Shown: piece after piece, positions 34,172 through 43,675 of the stretch | Layout of the letters: every line of letters starts with the position of its first letter | Position numbering within the stretch: the stretch's first letter is position 1 | Assembly: GCA_937139495.1 (NCBI GenBank) | Contig: CAKZQC010000025.1 | Location: forward strand, 248,001 to 312,000 | Length of the DNA: 64,000 nt | Direction: 5' to 3' | Origin: an uncultured Saprospiraceae bacterium | GTDB taxonomy: Bacteria > Bacteroidota > Bacteroidia > Chitinophagales > Saprospiraceae | Translations under genes and position numbers: made by a program | The notes under the pieces: model-generated | What the model saw: only the letters and a program-made list of their open reading frames with translations | The model's database searches: none | Told to the model about the DNA's origin: nothing

Positions 34172-34636
34172 TTAAATCAATTTTTTGAGTAGCATGATGC
34201 ACCCCAAATGTAGTCCTTCATGTACATTATTCATAGTCAATGCTTCTTCTATATCGCTAATGCTAGCACCCAAACCAACAGTATAGGGGTAATAATTGTC
34301 AAACTTGTTAGCTGCCAAATCCGCCTTTAGGCTTTCTTGTGTACTTTGTAGCAGGACTTTTATTTCCTCAATTTCTTGCTCGCTAAACAAACGAGTAGGT
34401 CGAGTATCTTTTTTGAACAAATTGGTCATCTCTTTGGTGACCAAAGAGTCAATACCTGCCAACTTATAATGTAAGGCTTGTTGCGTGACCACAATATGCC
34501 CCATTTGCCAAATAATATTATTGTTACAATTTTCTGGGATTTTATTGAGTTGTTCTGTTGTCAATTTATTGACGGTCTCCAGTATATTTCTGCGAACGAC
34601 TGCCATTAAGTGCAAATTATAATCTATGACATTCAT
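34172..34636 (-). CDS. DinB-superfamily protein
   Basis: A 154-residue four-helix-bundle protein of the DinB/YfiT superfamily. The putative metal ligands are His47 ([16 protein letters not shown]), His139 and His143 ([10 protein letters not shown]). Members are metal-dependent, sometimes thiol transferases, but most, as here, have no known substrate. It is directly upstream of rnhB and 30 bp from the dispersed repeat copy C on its upstream side. Confidence 0.82.
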   Translation of the reverse strand: MNVIDYNLHLMAVVRRNILETVNKLTTEQLNKIPENCNNNIIWQMGHIVVTQQALHYKLAGIDSLVTKEMTNLFKKDTRPTRLFSEQEIEEIKVLLQSTQESLKADLAANKFDNYYPYTVGLGASISDIEEALTMNNVHEGLHLGCIMLLKKLI

Positions 34637-34666
34637 ATTTTATCTTTTTAAACAACTTTTTTTTAT

Positions 34667-34790
34667 GAAAACGCTCTAAGAAAGCTATTGTTGGAAGTCT
34701 AACTTCTACTATATAAGAGTAAAATAATCTTATTAAAAGTAATGCTAATTTTTATTTTTTTGTCAAAAATGACGCTAGCTAAAAAGTAGA
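34667..34790 (+). repeat. dispersed intergenic repeat, copy C
   Basis: About 124 bp, shorter than the other two copies because roughly 25 bp after the opening are missing. It shares GAAAGCTATTGTTGGAAGTC and TAACTTCTA with copy B and GCTAGCTAAAAAG at its end. Short inverted ends (TGAAAAC at 34666 and GTTTTCA ending 34798) flank it. Unlike the others it lies between two minus-strand genes. Confidence 0.62.
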
Positions 34791-34814
34791 AGTTTTCAAG
34801 TGTTGAAAACATAT

Positions 34815-35852
34815 TTAGACAAACAACGAGCCTTGGCTAGTGTCGTCTTTATTGGGGTTGAGCCCCAAATGCTCGTAGGCTCTATAAGTCGCTTCTCGAC
34901 CTCTAGGCGTACGCTTCAAGTAGCCTTGCTGAATCAAATAAGGTTCGTGTACATCTTCGACAGTGCCTGCATCTTCGCCTACTGCCGTGGCAATAGTAGT
35001 CAAGCCGACAGGTCCACCACCAAAGGCTTGTATAATGGTACGCAATATTTTGTTGTCCATTGCATCTAGCCCTCTATCATCTACATGCAGTGCATCTAGG
35101 GCATAGTTGGCAATCTTAGAATCAATCGTGCCATTACCTTTTATTTGTGCAAAATCTCGCACTCGACGCAGTAGAGCATTGGCAATACGTGGCGTACCAC
35201 GGCTGCGCCTGCCTATTTCGTTGGCGCCATCTTCTGTGATAGGCACTTGCAGAATCTCTGCCGAACGCTTGATGATATTGACCAACGTCGGTACATCGTA
35301 ATAATTGAGCAAACAGTTGATACCAAATCTAGCCCGCATAGGAGCAGTCAGTAAGCCCATTCGAGTAGTCGCGCCTACTAGCGTAAACGGGTTGAGAGCG
35401 ATTTGTATGGTACGAGCATTCGGACCCGAATCAATCATGATGTCAATACGATAATCCTCCATCGCAGAGTATAAATACTCCTCTACAACGGTATTGAGTC
35501 GATGAATTTCATCAATAAAAAGTACATCGTTTTCGCCCAAATTGGTCAACAGACCAGCCAAATCACCAGGTTTTTCGAGTACAGGACCCGAAGTCATCTT
35601 AATATCAGCTTCCAGTTCGTTGGCTACGATTAGCGACAGCGTGGTTTTGCCCAATCCCGGAGGTCCATGTAGTAGGACGTGGTCTAGTGCTTCATCACGC
35701 TGCTTGGCAGCCTGAATAAATATTTTTAAATTTTCGACCAATTGCTGCTGACCCGTAAAGTCATCAAGCATCTTGGGACGCAAGGCTCTTTCAATCGCTT
35801 TTTCGCCATTGTCTAAGTGCTCATCAGTCGGATCAAGGTTTTGATTTTTCAT
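34815..35852 (-). CDS. ruvB: Holliday junction branch-migration helicase RuvB
   Basis: A 345-residue AAA+ ATPase. It shows [13 protein letters not shown], Walker [12 protein letters not shown], Walker B FIDEIHRL, the sensor and beta-hairpin region ([25 protein letters not shown]) and a C-terminal winged helix with [17 protein letters not shown]. With RuvA it drives branch migration of Holliday junctions. A GTG at 35918 gives a longer frame, but the ATG at 35852 fits the family start. ruvA and ruvC are not in the window. Confidence 0.97.
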   Translation of the reverse strand: MKNQNLDPTDEHLDNGEKAIERALRPKMLDDFTGQQQLVENLKIFIQAAKQRDEALDHVLLHGPPGLGKTTLSLIVANELEADIKMTSGPVLEKPGDLAGLLTNLGENDVLFIDEIHRLNTVVEEYLYSAMEDYRIDIMIDSGPNARTIQIALNPFTLVGATTRMGLLTAPMRARFGINCLLNYYDVPTLVNIIKRSAEILQVPITEDGANEIGRRSRGTPRIANALLRRVRDFAQIKGNGTIDSKIANYALDALHVDDRGLDAMDNKILRTIIQAFGGGPVGLTTIATAVGEDAGTVEDVHEPYLIQQGYLKRTPRGREATYRAYEHLGLNPNKDDTSQGSLFV

Positions 35853-35923
35853 AGCCACAAGATACAACAATTTGTTGAGTGGAGAAATAAACCCGTAGGG
35901 TAAGTGTCTGCTTGACACTTATA

Positions 35924-36298
35924 TTATTGAGCGAAAGCTAGCCACAACTTCGGCAAAAAAATCAGGCAACCCACTATTGCTGCCCCGACAGCAGCTATCA
36001 ATACAGCTCCTGCGGCTATGTCTTTGGCTTTGCCAATCAATAAATCCTGCTCAGGCGAAATCTTATCTGCCAAGTACTCAATAGCTGAATTCATCGCTTC
36101 CAATGCTAGCACCAAGACTATACAAAGTGCTAATAAACAACCTTCGGTAGCCGTTACTTTTAGCCAAATGCTAGCTATGATTACTATCCATGTAGCGAGT
36201 AGGTGGATTTGAGCATTAGGGTGATTCTTGATCAAGTCTTTGATGCCCTTGAGGGCAAAGCCAAAGCTGCGTATTCTGTGGAGTAAGTATTTTTGCAT
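35924..36298 (-). CDS. dgkA: diacylglycerol kinase family protein
   Basis: A 124-residue integral membrane protein with three helices and the DgkA/UdpK signature EAMNSAIEYLADKISPEQDL followed by IGKAKDIAAGAVLIAA. The family phosphorylates diacylglycerol or undecaprenol at the inner membrane; which substrate applies cannot be read from sequence. A TTG at 36331 gives a longer frame; the ATG at 36298 (MQKYLLHRIRS) is the better start. Transcribed divergently from the pseudokinase gene. Confidence 0.9.
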   Translation of the reverse strand: MQKYLLHRIRSFGFALKGIKDLIKNHPNAQIHLLATWIVIIASIWLKVTATEGCLLALCIVLVLALEAMNSAIEYLADKISPEQDLLIGKAKDIAAGAVLIAAVGAAIVGCLIFLPKLWLAFAQ

Positions 36299-36426
36299 GA
36301 TATTTTTGTTGGTCGAAAGGAAATAGTTCAAAAACTATTAAAGACTCATAACTTAATCCACAAAATAACTGTTATTCCAAAAATAAGACTATTTTCGAGT
36401 AGAAATAAAGCCTACCAAACCATATC

Positions 36427-37392
36427 ATGCCAAAGCTACAAACACTGCCAGAGTTCTGGCAATACTACCAAGTTGACCAAACCACATCGCTAGACCACCA
36501 CCATACAGGGAGTGTCTATGAGGCGATAGATGCCGAAGACCGAACGTGGGCGGTCAAGATAAGTGAAGTGCACCCCAATTTCGATAACGGGCTATTTTTG
36601 GAACGCTATATGATAGCCCAAACACTCGAACACGACAACCTATTGGAATACAAAGAAGCCTATCGCTATGAGGGCGACTTGATGACCAATGTAGCGGTGA
36701 TGCCGCTAATCCCTTTGGGGAGTCTAGATCAACATATAGTGCTGACCGTAGCGGACAAAGCACTCATTGTAGAGCAAATTATTGATGGCTTATATTACTT
36801 GCATCAACATGGCGTGACGTGGCAAAATTTATCTGCTAAGCATATACTACTTGACCAATACCTTGGTAATTACGTTCCTAAGTTTATCAACTACGGCAAC
36901 AAAATGACCATTCCGCTCGCTTTTTTTGCCGATTACGAATACCTCGCTCCCGAACAATTGGAAGGAAAAGAGGAAATTGATTCCAAGACAGATATTTGGG
37001 CATTGGGTGTTTTATTGTATCAAGTTTGGACAGGAAGGTTGCCTTTTGGTGAAAAAAGTGCCAGTTTTCCGAATGCTAAAATCAAACAACGTATCTTACA
37101 GGACTGGACGCCGGGATTGTTATACCAATTGCCAGAGCCTTATCAGCAGATTGTTAAAAAATGCCTGCAGCGAGACCCCAACGAGCGTTGGGACGATTGT
37201 GGACAAATAATTGAGGTTATCAAAGACTGGTATGCCCAAGGGAATACGCTGGTAGAACATTCCTCGAAAGAGGAAAATACAGAAAAGAAAAGAAAAATAG
37301 TACGCAAACCTAACAAACCAATTGTTTGGTGGCAGGTAGTCCTTGGGCTACTAGCTGCTGCAGCACTGGGCTGGTGGGTTAATAATCTTTAA
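36427..37392 (+). CDS. membrane-anchored pseudokinase (Ser/Thr kinase fold)
   Basis: A 321-residue protein with a protein-kinase-like domain (about 15-270), a basic linker (281-298) and one C-terminal membrane helix (about 299-318). The fold markers remain: WAVK (Lys44), an EQII-D-G-LYYLHQHG helix, APEQ (174-177), DIWALGVLLYQVWTGRLPF and Arg254 in the final motif. The catalytic ones are lost: the HRD motif is WQN (132-134), DFG is NYG (155-157), the loop Asn is His139, and the glycine-rich loop is LDHHHTGS. It is therefore predicted inactive in phosphotransfer and to act as a binding or sensor module. Its stop lies 5 bp before a PorP/SprF gene, so the two are cotranscribed. Confidence 0.85.
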   Translation: MPKLQTLPEFWQYYQVDQTTSLDHHHTGSVYEAIDAEDRTWAVKISEVHPNFDNGLFLERYMIAQTLEHDNLLEYKEAYRYEGDLMTNVAVMPLIPLGSLDQHIVLTVADKALIVEQIIDGLYYLHQHGVTWQNLSAKHILLDQYLGNYVPKFINYGNKMTIPLAFFADYEYLAPEQLEGKEEIDSKTDIWALGVLLYQVWTGRLPFGEKSASFPNAKIKQRILQDWTPGLLYQLPEPYQQIVKKCLQRDPNERWDDCGQIIEVIKDWYAQGNTLVEHSSKEENTEKKRKIVRKPNKPIVWWQVVLGLLAAAALGWWVNNL

Positions 37393-37397
37393 TTATT

Positions 37398-38372
37398 ATG
37401 AAAAACTATCTATATATATTGGTCGGTCTCTCGGCACTTTTGTTTAGTCGGTCGGCTCAGGCACAACAGCCTGCCCAATACACCATGTTTATGTTCAATC
37501 AGTACAATTATAACAATGCGTACAATGGACTAGATGAGTCGCTGAGTGCCACTGCCGTATTTCGTAAGCAATGGGTTGGATTCACGGGAACACCGCTGAA
37601 TGTTAATTTTAATGTACACATGCCGATAGAGTACATCAATAGTGGGATAGGATTGGGGATAGAATACGACCAAATAGGAGCGTACCAAAATATGACGATT
37701 AAAGGCTCTTATAGTTATATTTTGCCTGTGGCAAATGGCAAACTGTCCATTGGACTTGGGGGGCGGTTGCTCCAAAAAAGCCTAGATGGTACTCAATTGT
37801 TGACGCCAGAAGGGAATTATGAACCGGGAGTGATTGACCACCGAGACCCAAATGTACCAAACGGCAAGGAACAAGGGATTAGTTTTAGTGTTGATTTTGG
37901 AGCTTATTATAAGCACGAACGCTTTGAAGTTGGGATTGCAGTAATCAACTTGACGCAGCCGACTATAGATTTGGCAACAGACGCTTCGGTGACTTATACT
38001 AGAGCTTATTTTTTGACAGCAGCCTATAATATTAATATCAATGCAGACTTTGTATTGCAGCCCAATTTATTGATTAAAACAGACTTTGTGAAGTTGCAGC
38101 CAGAAATAGCCGCAATTTTGAGTTATAAAAATACTTTTTTTGGAGGACTGTCGTTTAGAGGATACGATGCTACTTCGGTAGATGCTGTGGCTTTTTTGGC
38201 AGGAATGCAAATAACACCTAATATTAAATTAGCTTATTCGTATGATTTGTCATTGGGTAGCCTGCAAGGGTTCAACAGTGGTTCGCACGAAGTGATGTTA
38301 AATTACAATCTGAATAAAAAAATTGGGAAAGAAATCCCTGCAAAAGTTATCTATAACCCTAGATTTTTATAA
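37398..38372 (+). CDS. PorP/SprF-family type IX secretion membrane protein
   Basis: A 324-residue outer-membrane barrel protein with a signal peptide ending AQAQ. The mature start PAQYTMFMFNQYNYNNAYNG, then AVFRKQWVGFTGTPLNVNFNV, GIGLGIEYDQIGAY and the C-terminal HEVMLNYNL segment are the classic PorP/SprF pattern. Members are T9SS components or cargo-specific partners that attach secreted adhesins to the surface. It directly follows the pseudokinase gene, with a separate gene for a 2OG oxygenase after a 153-bp gap. Confidence 0.9.
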   Translation: MKNYLYILVGLSALLFSRSAQAQQPAQYTMFMFNQYNYNNAYNGLDESLSATAVFRKQWVGFTGTPLNVNFNVHMPIEYINSGIGLGIEYDQIGAYQNMTIKGSYSYILPVANGKLSIGLGGRLLQKSLDGTQLLTPEGNYEPGVIDHRDPNVPNGKEQGISFSVDFGAYYKHERFEVGIAVINLTQPTIDLATDASVTYTRAYFLTAAYNININADFVLQPNLLIKTDFVKLQPEIAAILSYKNTFFGGLSFRGYDATSVDAVAFLAGMQITPNIKLAYSYDLSLGSLQGFNSGSHEVMLNYNLNKKIGKEIPAKVIYNPRFL

Positions 38373-38525
38373 TTTTGGTATTTAAAGCTAGGGGGACTTC
38401 AAATTTTTTTTGCCCAAAAAAATATAATTGCAATACTAAACATCGTTTTTAGTGCGTTATTGGGTAAGTATAACGAATTTGTGTCGAACTAATAAACACT
38501 AAATATTATCAAATTTTTAGACGAC

Positions 38526-39362
38526 ATGAATTATTTTAGTGAGCAGTACAAGGATTTTATGGCAGCAGCTGAGAGCAACAAAGAAAAGTATCAGCAAGCT
38601 GAGCCCTTTCCAAATATTGCTTTAGAAAACTTCCTGAATCCAGATTTTCTGAAAGAAGTATTGGCAGAATTTCCAGACCTTTCTAAAAAAGACCATATAC
38701 ATTTTGACAATCCGAATGAAATTAAGTTAGCATCAAGAGGGGAGCGTTTATTTGGTCCTAAGACATTGGAATTGATGCACTTTCTAAATTCGGAACCATT
38801 TTTGAATTTCTTACAGAAGATAACAGGTATAAAAGAAACATTGATGCCTGATCCTTATTTTGAGGGTGGCGGATTTCATGAGATTAAACCTGGTGGCTTG
38901 CTCAAGGTACATGCGGATTTTAATAAGCATAGAACGGCAGGACTTGACAGAAGGATAAATGTATTGATTTATCTAAATGAAGACTGGAAGGAAGAATACG
39001 GCGGGCATTTTGAGTTGTGGACAAATGATATGACCGAGTGTGTGACGAAGATATTACCAAGATTCAATACTATGGCAATGTTTTCTACTACGGACTTTTC
39101 GTATCATGGACACCCCAACCCATTGACTTGTCCTCCAGACAGAAGCCGAAAGTCCTTGGCATTGTATTATTATACCAATGGACGACCAGCAGAAGAAATA
39201 AATAGTGGTTTGGAAGATCACCGAACACTGTTTGTAGCAAGAAAAGGGGTTAAAGGAGAAGAAAAAATGAAGTTCTTTAATACCTTTGTGGGAGTAGTGA
39301 CGGCTATAACGCCTCCAATTATTCTCACAGCAATAAAAAAAATTGTGACGAAAACATACTAA
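38526..39362 (+). CDS. 2OG-Fe(II) oxygenase (prolyl-4-hydroxylase-like)
   Basis: A 278-residue cytoplasmic protein with the 2-oxoglutarate/iron dioxygenase core: His129 and Asp131 in VHADFN, His194 in FSYHGHP, and Arg208 in SRKSLALYY as the 2OG anchor. It also has the RINVLIYLNEDW strand before GGHFELW. The family hydroxylates amino-acid side chains or small metabolites; the substrate is unknown. Its place between porP-like and gldK genes is not standard for T9SS loci. A short hydrophobic C-terminal stretch (TFVGVVTAITPPIILTAI) may be a membrane tail. Confidence 0.85.
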   Translation: MNYFSEQYKDFMAAAESNKEKYQQAEPFPNIALENFLNPDFLKEVLAEFPDLSKKDHIHFDNPNEIKLASRGERLFGPKTLELMHFLNSEPFLNFLQKITGIKETLMPDPYFEGGGFHEIKPGGLLKVHADFNKHRTAGLDRRINVLIYLNEDWKEEYGGHFELWTNDMTECVTKILPRFNTMAMFSTTDFSYHGHPNPLTCPPDRSRKSLALYYYTNGRPAEEINSGLEDHRTLFVARKGVKGEEKMKFFNTFVGVVTAITPPIILTAIKKIVTKTY

Positions 39363-39497
39363 AAAGCTGTTGACAATCGTATTATATACCTTAGCACTGG
39401 TTTTATTTGCCTTTATACCAATGCTAAACTACCGATATACTACGGATATGTAAATTATTTTAATTTGACTAGATTCTTTCTAATAATGGGTGCGAAA

Positions 39498-40760
39498 ATG
39501 AAAACACAAAATTTAGCTATTATATTTATTGCTCTGCTGTTTGGCTCTTGTGCCAAAGTAGAAAGCGGGCAATTGACTGGCGTTCTGGAACGACCAGATT
39601 GGAATCCTATTAATCCTTATGGTATGCAATACGTGCCTTCTGGTACGTTACATATTGGTCCGAGTGATCAAGACGTAAACCATGCTTTGGTACAACGTGC
39701 GAAGCAGGTTTCTATCCAAGGGTTTTTTATGGACGACACGGAAATTACCAATAATGAATATCGCCAATTTGTACACTGGGTACGTGATTCTATCGCACAT
39801 GTTCAGTTGGGACACACTGTTGATTATCCAGGAGGAGTGACTGGTGTAGATTGGGAACAAGAATTAGGCTGGGAAGCAGGTGGCGAACTTGATGGTATGT
39901 TTTACCAAGGAGAAGAGCAATTTGGTGGCGAGCGTAACTTAGATATTCGTCAGTTGGTATTTGATTACCAATGGTACGATTGGAAAAAAGCGGCTCAAGA
40001 CTTTTCTTGGTCTAGTGATTTCAATAGAAACTCTAAAGAAAAACACAATAGAGCAGAGTATATCAAAAAAGATGCGACTAGAATTTATCCAGATACATTA
40101 GTTTGGATTCGTGATTTCTCGTACTCTTACAATGAGCCGATGACACGTAACTACTTTTGGCACCCTGCCTTTGACGATTATCCTGTAGTAGGAGTAGCTT
40201 GGAAACAAGCCAATGCTTTCTGTTTCTGGAGAACGCAATATTGGAATGGAATGGAAGAAGTAAATACGGAAGATTTCCGTTTGCCAACTGAACACGAGTG
40301 GGAATATGCTGCTAGAGGTGGACACGATATGGCTCCTTACCCATGGGGTGGATACTACGTACGTAACGCCAAAGGATGTTTGTTAGCTAACTTCAAACCA
40401 GGTCGTGGTGATTATCCTGCAGATGGTGGATTGTACACGGTCAAAGCGAATGGCTATTTCCCGAATGATTATGGATTGTTCAATATGTCAGGTAATGTAG
40501 CAGAATGGACATCTTCAGCTTACTACGAAAACGCTTATGCTTTCATTCATGATTTGCAACCAGATATTCGTTTTGATGCAGAAGAAGATGATCCAACAGC
40601 TTGGAAAAGAAAAGTAATCCGTGGTGGTTCTTGGAAAGATATCATGTACTTCATGCAGACAGGTACTCGTCACTGGGAGTTCCAAGATACAACCAAATCA
40701 TACATTGGTTTCCGTTGTGCTTTGACTTTCTTAGGACGTTCACTCAACGATTTTAACTAA
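39498..40760 (+). CDS. gldK: gliding motility / T9SS lipoprotein GldK
   Basis: A 420-residue lipoprotein with lipobox FGSC (Cys18) and a formylglycine-generating-enzyme-like (SUMF1) domain (about 40-415). Diagnostic segments include GMQYVPSGTLHIGPSDQD, GFFMDDTEITNNEYRQFV, PVVGVAWKQANAFCFWR, LPTEHEWEYAARGGH and VIRGGSWKD. GldK (PorK) forms, with GldN (PorN), the periplasmic ring of the type IX secretion system under the outer membrane. A TTG at 39465 opens the frame earlier; the ATG at 39498 gives the signal peptide. It is followed by a terminator-like hairpin before gldL. Confidence 0.95.
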   Translation: MKTQNLAIIFIALLFGSCAKVESGQLTGVLERPDWNPINPYGMQYVPSGTLHIGPSDQDVNHALVQRAKQVSIQGFFMDDTEITNNEYRQFVHWVRDSIAHVQLGHTVDYPGGVTGVDWEQELGWEAGGELDGMFYQGEEQFGGERNLDIRQLVFDYQWYDWKKAAQDFSWSSDFNRNSKEKHNRAEYIKKDATRIYPDTLVWIRDFSYSYNEPMTRNYFWHPAFDDYPVVGVAWKQANAFCFWRTQYWNGMEEVNTEDFRLPTEHEWEYAARGGHDMAPYPWGGYYVRNAKGCLLANFKPGRGDYPADGGLYTVKANGYFPNDYGLFNMSGNVAEWTSSAYYENAYAFIHDLQPDIRFDAEEDDPTAWKRKVIRGGSWKDIMYFMQTGTRHWEFQDTTKSYIGFRCALTFLGRSLNDFN

Positions 40761-40820
40761 TAAAAAAATAAGTACTCTTATTATAGCGTTGTTCTGACGC
40801 TCTGAAAGACTATAATAACT

Positions 40821-40859
40821 AGACGTATCATTGCTACAATGATGCGTCTAATTGTTTTT
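40821..40859 (+). terminator. terminator or attenuator between gldK and gldL
   Basis: The stem AGACGTATCATT / AATGATGCGTCT (40821-40832 with 40838-40849, one mismatch) is followed by AATTGTTTTT. It lies in a 283-bp gap between gldK and gldL. Confidence 0.7.
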
Positions 40860-41043
40860 GGTGGATACGATTTGGTCAAAAAAGTTTTTTTTTTGAAAAA
40901 AATAGTAACCAATTTCTAAAATTGTATTATACTTACAGGAGTTTTGATATGAATATATCGTATTACCTATTGATACTTTATATTCATATAGACGAGAAAC
41001 CCTTTTATTTATTTATATTAACCTTTTTAAACTTTTTGAAATT

Positions 41044-41673
41044 ATGAGTTTCATTCATTCTTCAGGATTTGCATACACAAAAAATCTGATTATTGGTCTT
41101 GGTGCATCTGTCGTATTAGTTGGTGCATTGTTCAAAATTCAATCTTGGCCATACGCATCAGAGATGTTAACTGCAGGTCTATTGACTGAGGCAGGTCTAT
41201 TCTTAATGTTAGGATTCTTGCCTCCACACAAAGATTACTACTGGGAACAACTATACCCAGGGTTAGATGTACATGGTGCAGAAATTGCCCAAATTGACGG
41301 CCCTAGTATGAGTTCTGGTAATACTAATGCTAGTAGCGGAGTTGCTTCAGAAGCATTGTTGGAAGCAATGAACGGTATGAAATCAGCAGTATCTCCATTG
41401 GAGTCTCAGCAGGGACAAATGGTAGCTGAACTACAGACTATGTCAAAAACTATGAAAAGCTTAGATATCTTTGCTGGAGTAGATTTCAAGGACGTAGGTG
41501 CATTGACTAAAGACACAGGTAAATTTGTTACTATTCTTAATGATGCTATTCGCAACGTAGCGGATTCAGCAGAAGACGTAAAAGTTTACAGAGAAGAGTT
41601 GGTTAAGTTGAATGGTAACTTGAGCAGCTTGAACAATGTTTACGGTGGTATGCTTACTGCTATGAAAGGATAG
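41044..41673 (+). CDS. gldL: T9SS motor component GldL
   Basis: A 209-residue inner-membrane protein with two N-terminal helices (about 14-31 and 41-60) joined by the short FKIQSWPYAS segment, then a cytoplasmic helical region. The GALFKIQSW and GFLPPHKDYYWEQLYPGL segments are typical of GldL (PorL), which with GldM forms the proton-driven motor of type IX secretion and gliding. Its middle part (about 75-110) is Ser/Asn-rich and coil-like. gldM1 follows after 88 bp. Confidence 0.95.
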   Translation: MSFIHSSGFAYTKNLIIGLGASVVLVGALFKIQSWPYASEMLTAGLLTEAGLFLMLGFLPPHKDYYWEQLYPGLDVHGAEIAQIDGPSMSSGNTNASSGVASEALLEAMNGMKSAVSPLESQQGQMVAELQTMSKTMKSLDIFAGVDFKDVGALTKDTGKFVTILNDAIRNVADSAEDVKVYREELVKLNGNLSSLNNVYGGMLTAMKG

Positions 41674-41761
41674 TATTTGACCGTACTGATGTACAGACAA
41701 ATATTCTCTATTTCAAAAGCAAGAAATTTATTTTCTTCATTTAATTAAAAAAAATAATAGC

Positions 41762-43426
41762 ATGTCAATTCCTAAGGAACCGAGACAGCTGATGATTAAC
41801 CTGATGTATCTGGTCTTGACTGCGATGCTCGCGTTGAATGTATCAGCCGAAATTATAAACGCATTCTTTGCTCTGGATAAGAGTATTGATAAAACAAACA
41901 AAATTGTCGACAAAGCTACTGCTAAAGTAATTGGCGACATTGAGGAAACTGCCGAAACCAAAACGCAATACAAGGCGTTGGTGGTAAAAGCAAAAGAAGC
42001 TACTAACATTACCAAAGGATTCTATAACTACATTAATGAAGTTAGAGATTACATGGTAGAGCAATCTGGTGGATATTATACTGCTGAAAACAATGATGGT
42101 AATGCTTCTTTGATTGGTAAGCCAATTGGTAAGAAAAATAAAGATGTACCGCAGCGTATTTTTGTATCTGGTGATTACACTGGAGCGGAAGATACAAAGC
42201 CTAAAACCTTTGAAGTACCAGTAGGTCCAGACTTGGACAAAAGAATTACTGCTTTGAAAGCTAGTTACATTGCTTTTGTTAAGTCATTGTGGGACAATGG
42301 TGGAATCGAAGAAACTATCTTTGCCGATCCTAAAAAAATGGACGGTGCTCTGGCTAAACTAGAAGCGGACATGACTTTGAATGGTTCTGGTGACTATAAG
42401 CCAGAAGAGCATGAAGACAAAAGTTGGGAAGAATACACTTTTGGTCACATGCCTGTAGCGGCTATTTATCCGATGTTACGTAAGTATCAGAATGATGCTA
42501 AAACAACGGAAGCTGCTGTAGTTAACTTTTTGGCTGCTCAGATGGGTAAAATGGAGTTGAACTATGATAAGTTTGCTGTATTTTCTCAAGCACCTAAAAG
42601 CTATGTACTAAAAGGACAAACTTACGAAGCATTTATTGCTTTGGGAGCTTATTCTAGCCAAGCGAAATTCTCTGTGTCAGTAGGTGGTAGAAACTTGAAC
42701 ATCGTAGATGGAAAAGCAAAATACACTACTACTGCTAACAGTATTGGTGAGCAAAGCTATACTGCTACAATTAGTGTTACTAATCCTCTAACTAACAAAG
42801 TAGAGACTTTCAAAGAAACATTCAAATATGAAGTAGGAGCTGCCTCTGTAAGTGTAGCTGCTGACAAAATGAATGTATTCTACATTGGTGTAGATAACCC
42901 TGTGACTGTTGCTGCAGCTGGTATTCCTACTTCTGCTGTCAAAAGTAGTATCAGTGGTGGAGGTGGATCTATGAGTTCTGTGTCAGGTAGCAAAGCTAAC
43001 TACATAGTGAAAGTGAAGACTCCTGGTAAAGCTAACATCTCTGTAACTGACAATCGCTCAGGTAAGAAATACAATTTCCCGTTTAACGTGAAGCGTATTC
43101 CTGATCCAATAGTGAAGTTGGGTAACAAAGTAGATGGTTTGATGGGTTCTGGTGAGTTCAAAGCTCAGTTGGGTCTTATTCCAGTACTAGAAAACTTTGA
43201 TTTTGATGCAAGATGTTCTATACAAAGTTTCACTTTGTACTATACTGCTAAACGTCAAGATCCTGTAGAAGTAAAAGGTTCTGGTGCTCGTTTCTCTGGT
43301 CAAGCTCTTGCTGTAATTAAGCAAGCTAAACCAGGTAGCCAGTATGCGTTTGTCGATGTGAAAGCAAGATGTCCGGGTGACTCTGCAGCACGTCGTGTAA
43401 ACGGTCTTACTTTCAAAATTAGATAA
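41762..43426 (+). CDS. gldM: T9SS motor component GldM, copy 1
   Basis: A 554-residue protein with one N-terminal membrane helix (about 13-32) inside the conserved start SIPKEPRQLMINLMYLVLTA, and a long periplasmic part in four domains, ending in the RVNGLTFKIR strand. GldM (PorM) links the motor to the GldK/GldN ring across the periplasm. It shares its first 40 residues exactly with copy 2 (45359-46972) but diverges strongly in the domain at about 40-260. Codons favour GGT, GCT, CGT and ATT, suggesting high expression. It ends in its own terminator instead of leading straight into gldN. Confidence 0.95.
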   Translation: MSIPKEPRQLMINLMYLVLTAMLALNVSAEIINAFFALDKSIDKTNKIVDKATAKVIGDIEETAETKTQYKALVVKAKEATNITKGFYNYINEVRDYMVEQSGGYYTAENNDGNASLIGKPIGKKNKDVPQRIFVSGDYTGAEDTKPKTFEVPVGPDLDKRITALKASYIAFVKSLWDNGGIEETIFADPKKMDGALAKLEADMTLNGSGDYKPEEHEDKSWEEYTFGHMPVAAIYPMLRKYQNDAKTTEAAVVNFLAAQMGKMELNYDKFAVFSQAPKSYVLKGQTYEAFIALGAYSSQAKFSVSVGGRNLNIVDGKAKYTTTANSIGEQSYTATISVTNPLTNKVETFKETFKYEVGAASVSVAADKMNVFYIGVDNPVTVAAAGIPTSAVKSSISGGGGSMSSVSGSKANYIVKVKTPGKANISVTDNRSGKKYNFPFNVKRIPDPIVKLGNKVDGLMGSGEFKAQLGLIPVLENFDFDARCSIQSFTLYYTAKRQDPVEVKGSGARFSGQALAVIKQAKPGSQYAFVDVKARCPGDSAARRVNGLTFKIR

Positions 43427-43460
43427 TTTTAGCTTTTTTTTTGAAAAGTATAAAAATAGA

Positions 43461-43512
43461 AGTTGGTTGTTATGCGTTGTATTGTACACGCAGGCAACCA
43501 GCTTTTTTTTTT
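43461..43512 (+). terminator. terminator after gldM copy 1
   Basis: The stem arms 43461-43479 and 43486-43503 (AGTTGGTTG with CAACCAGCT, then ATGCGT with ACGCA) are followed by a 10-base T tract. Confidence 0.75.
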
Positions 43513-43552
43513 GTTATAGACGTATGTTTTAGAACGCATACCCCAATTAAAA

Positions 43553-43675
43553 ATGAATCTCAATCTCACATACCTAAAATACAGCATAGTCGTACTTGTT
43601 TTGATAACAATTAGTGCTTGCGAATCTGGAAACAATATTGATAGATACAACAAATGTATTTTTTCTTCTAGATAA
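43553..43675 (+). pseudogene. lipoprotein signal fragment joined to the gldM remnant
   Basis: A 40-codon frame encodes a clear lipoprotein signal (MNLNLTYLKYSIVV..ISAC, Cys23) and then runs, out of frame, into the gldM-like remnant where it stops at TAA. It looks like the 5' end of an unrelated lipoprotein gene fused to the decayed gldM copy. The source gene is not in the window. It could also be translated as a short peptide, which is less likely. Confidence 0.5.

Noticed and set aside
43553..43675. Short lipoprotein gene as a functional peptide
   Set aside because: The frame ends inside the gldM remnant right after its junction, so it is better read as a fused fragment; it is listed as a pseudogene.
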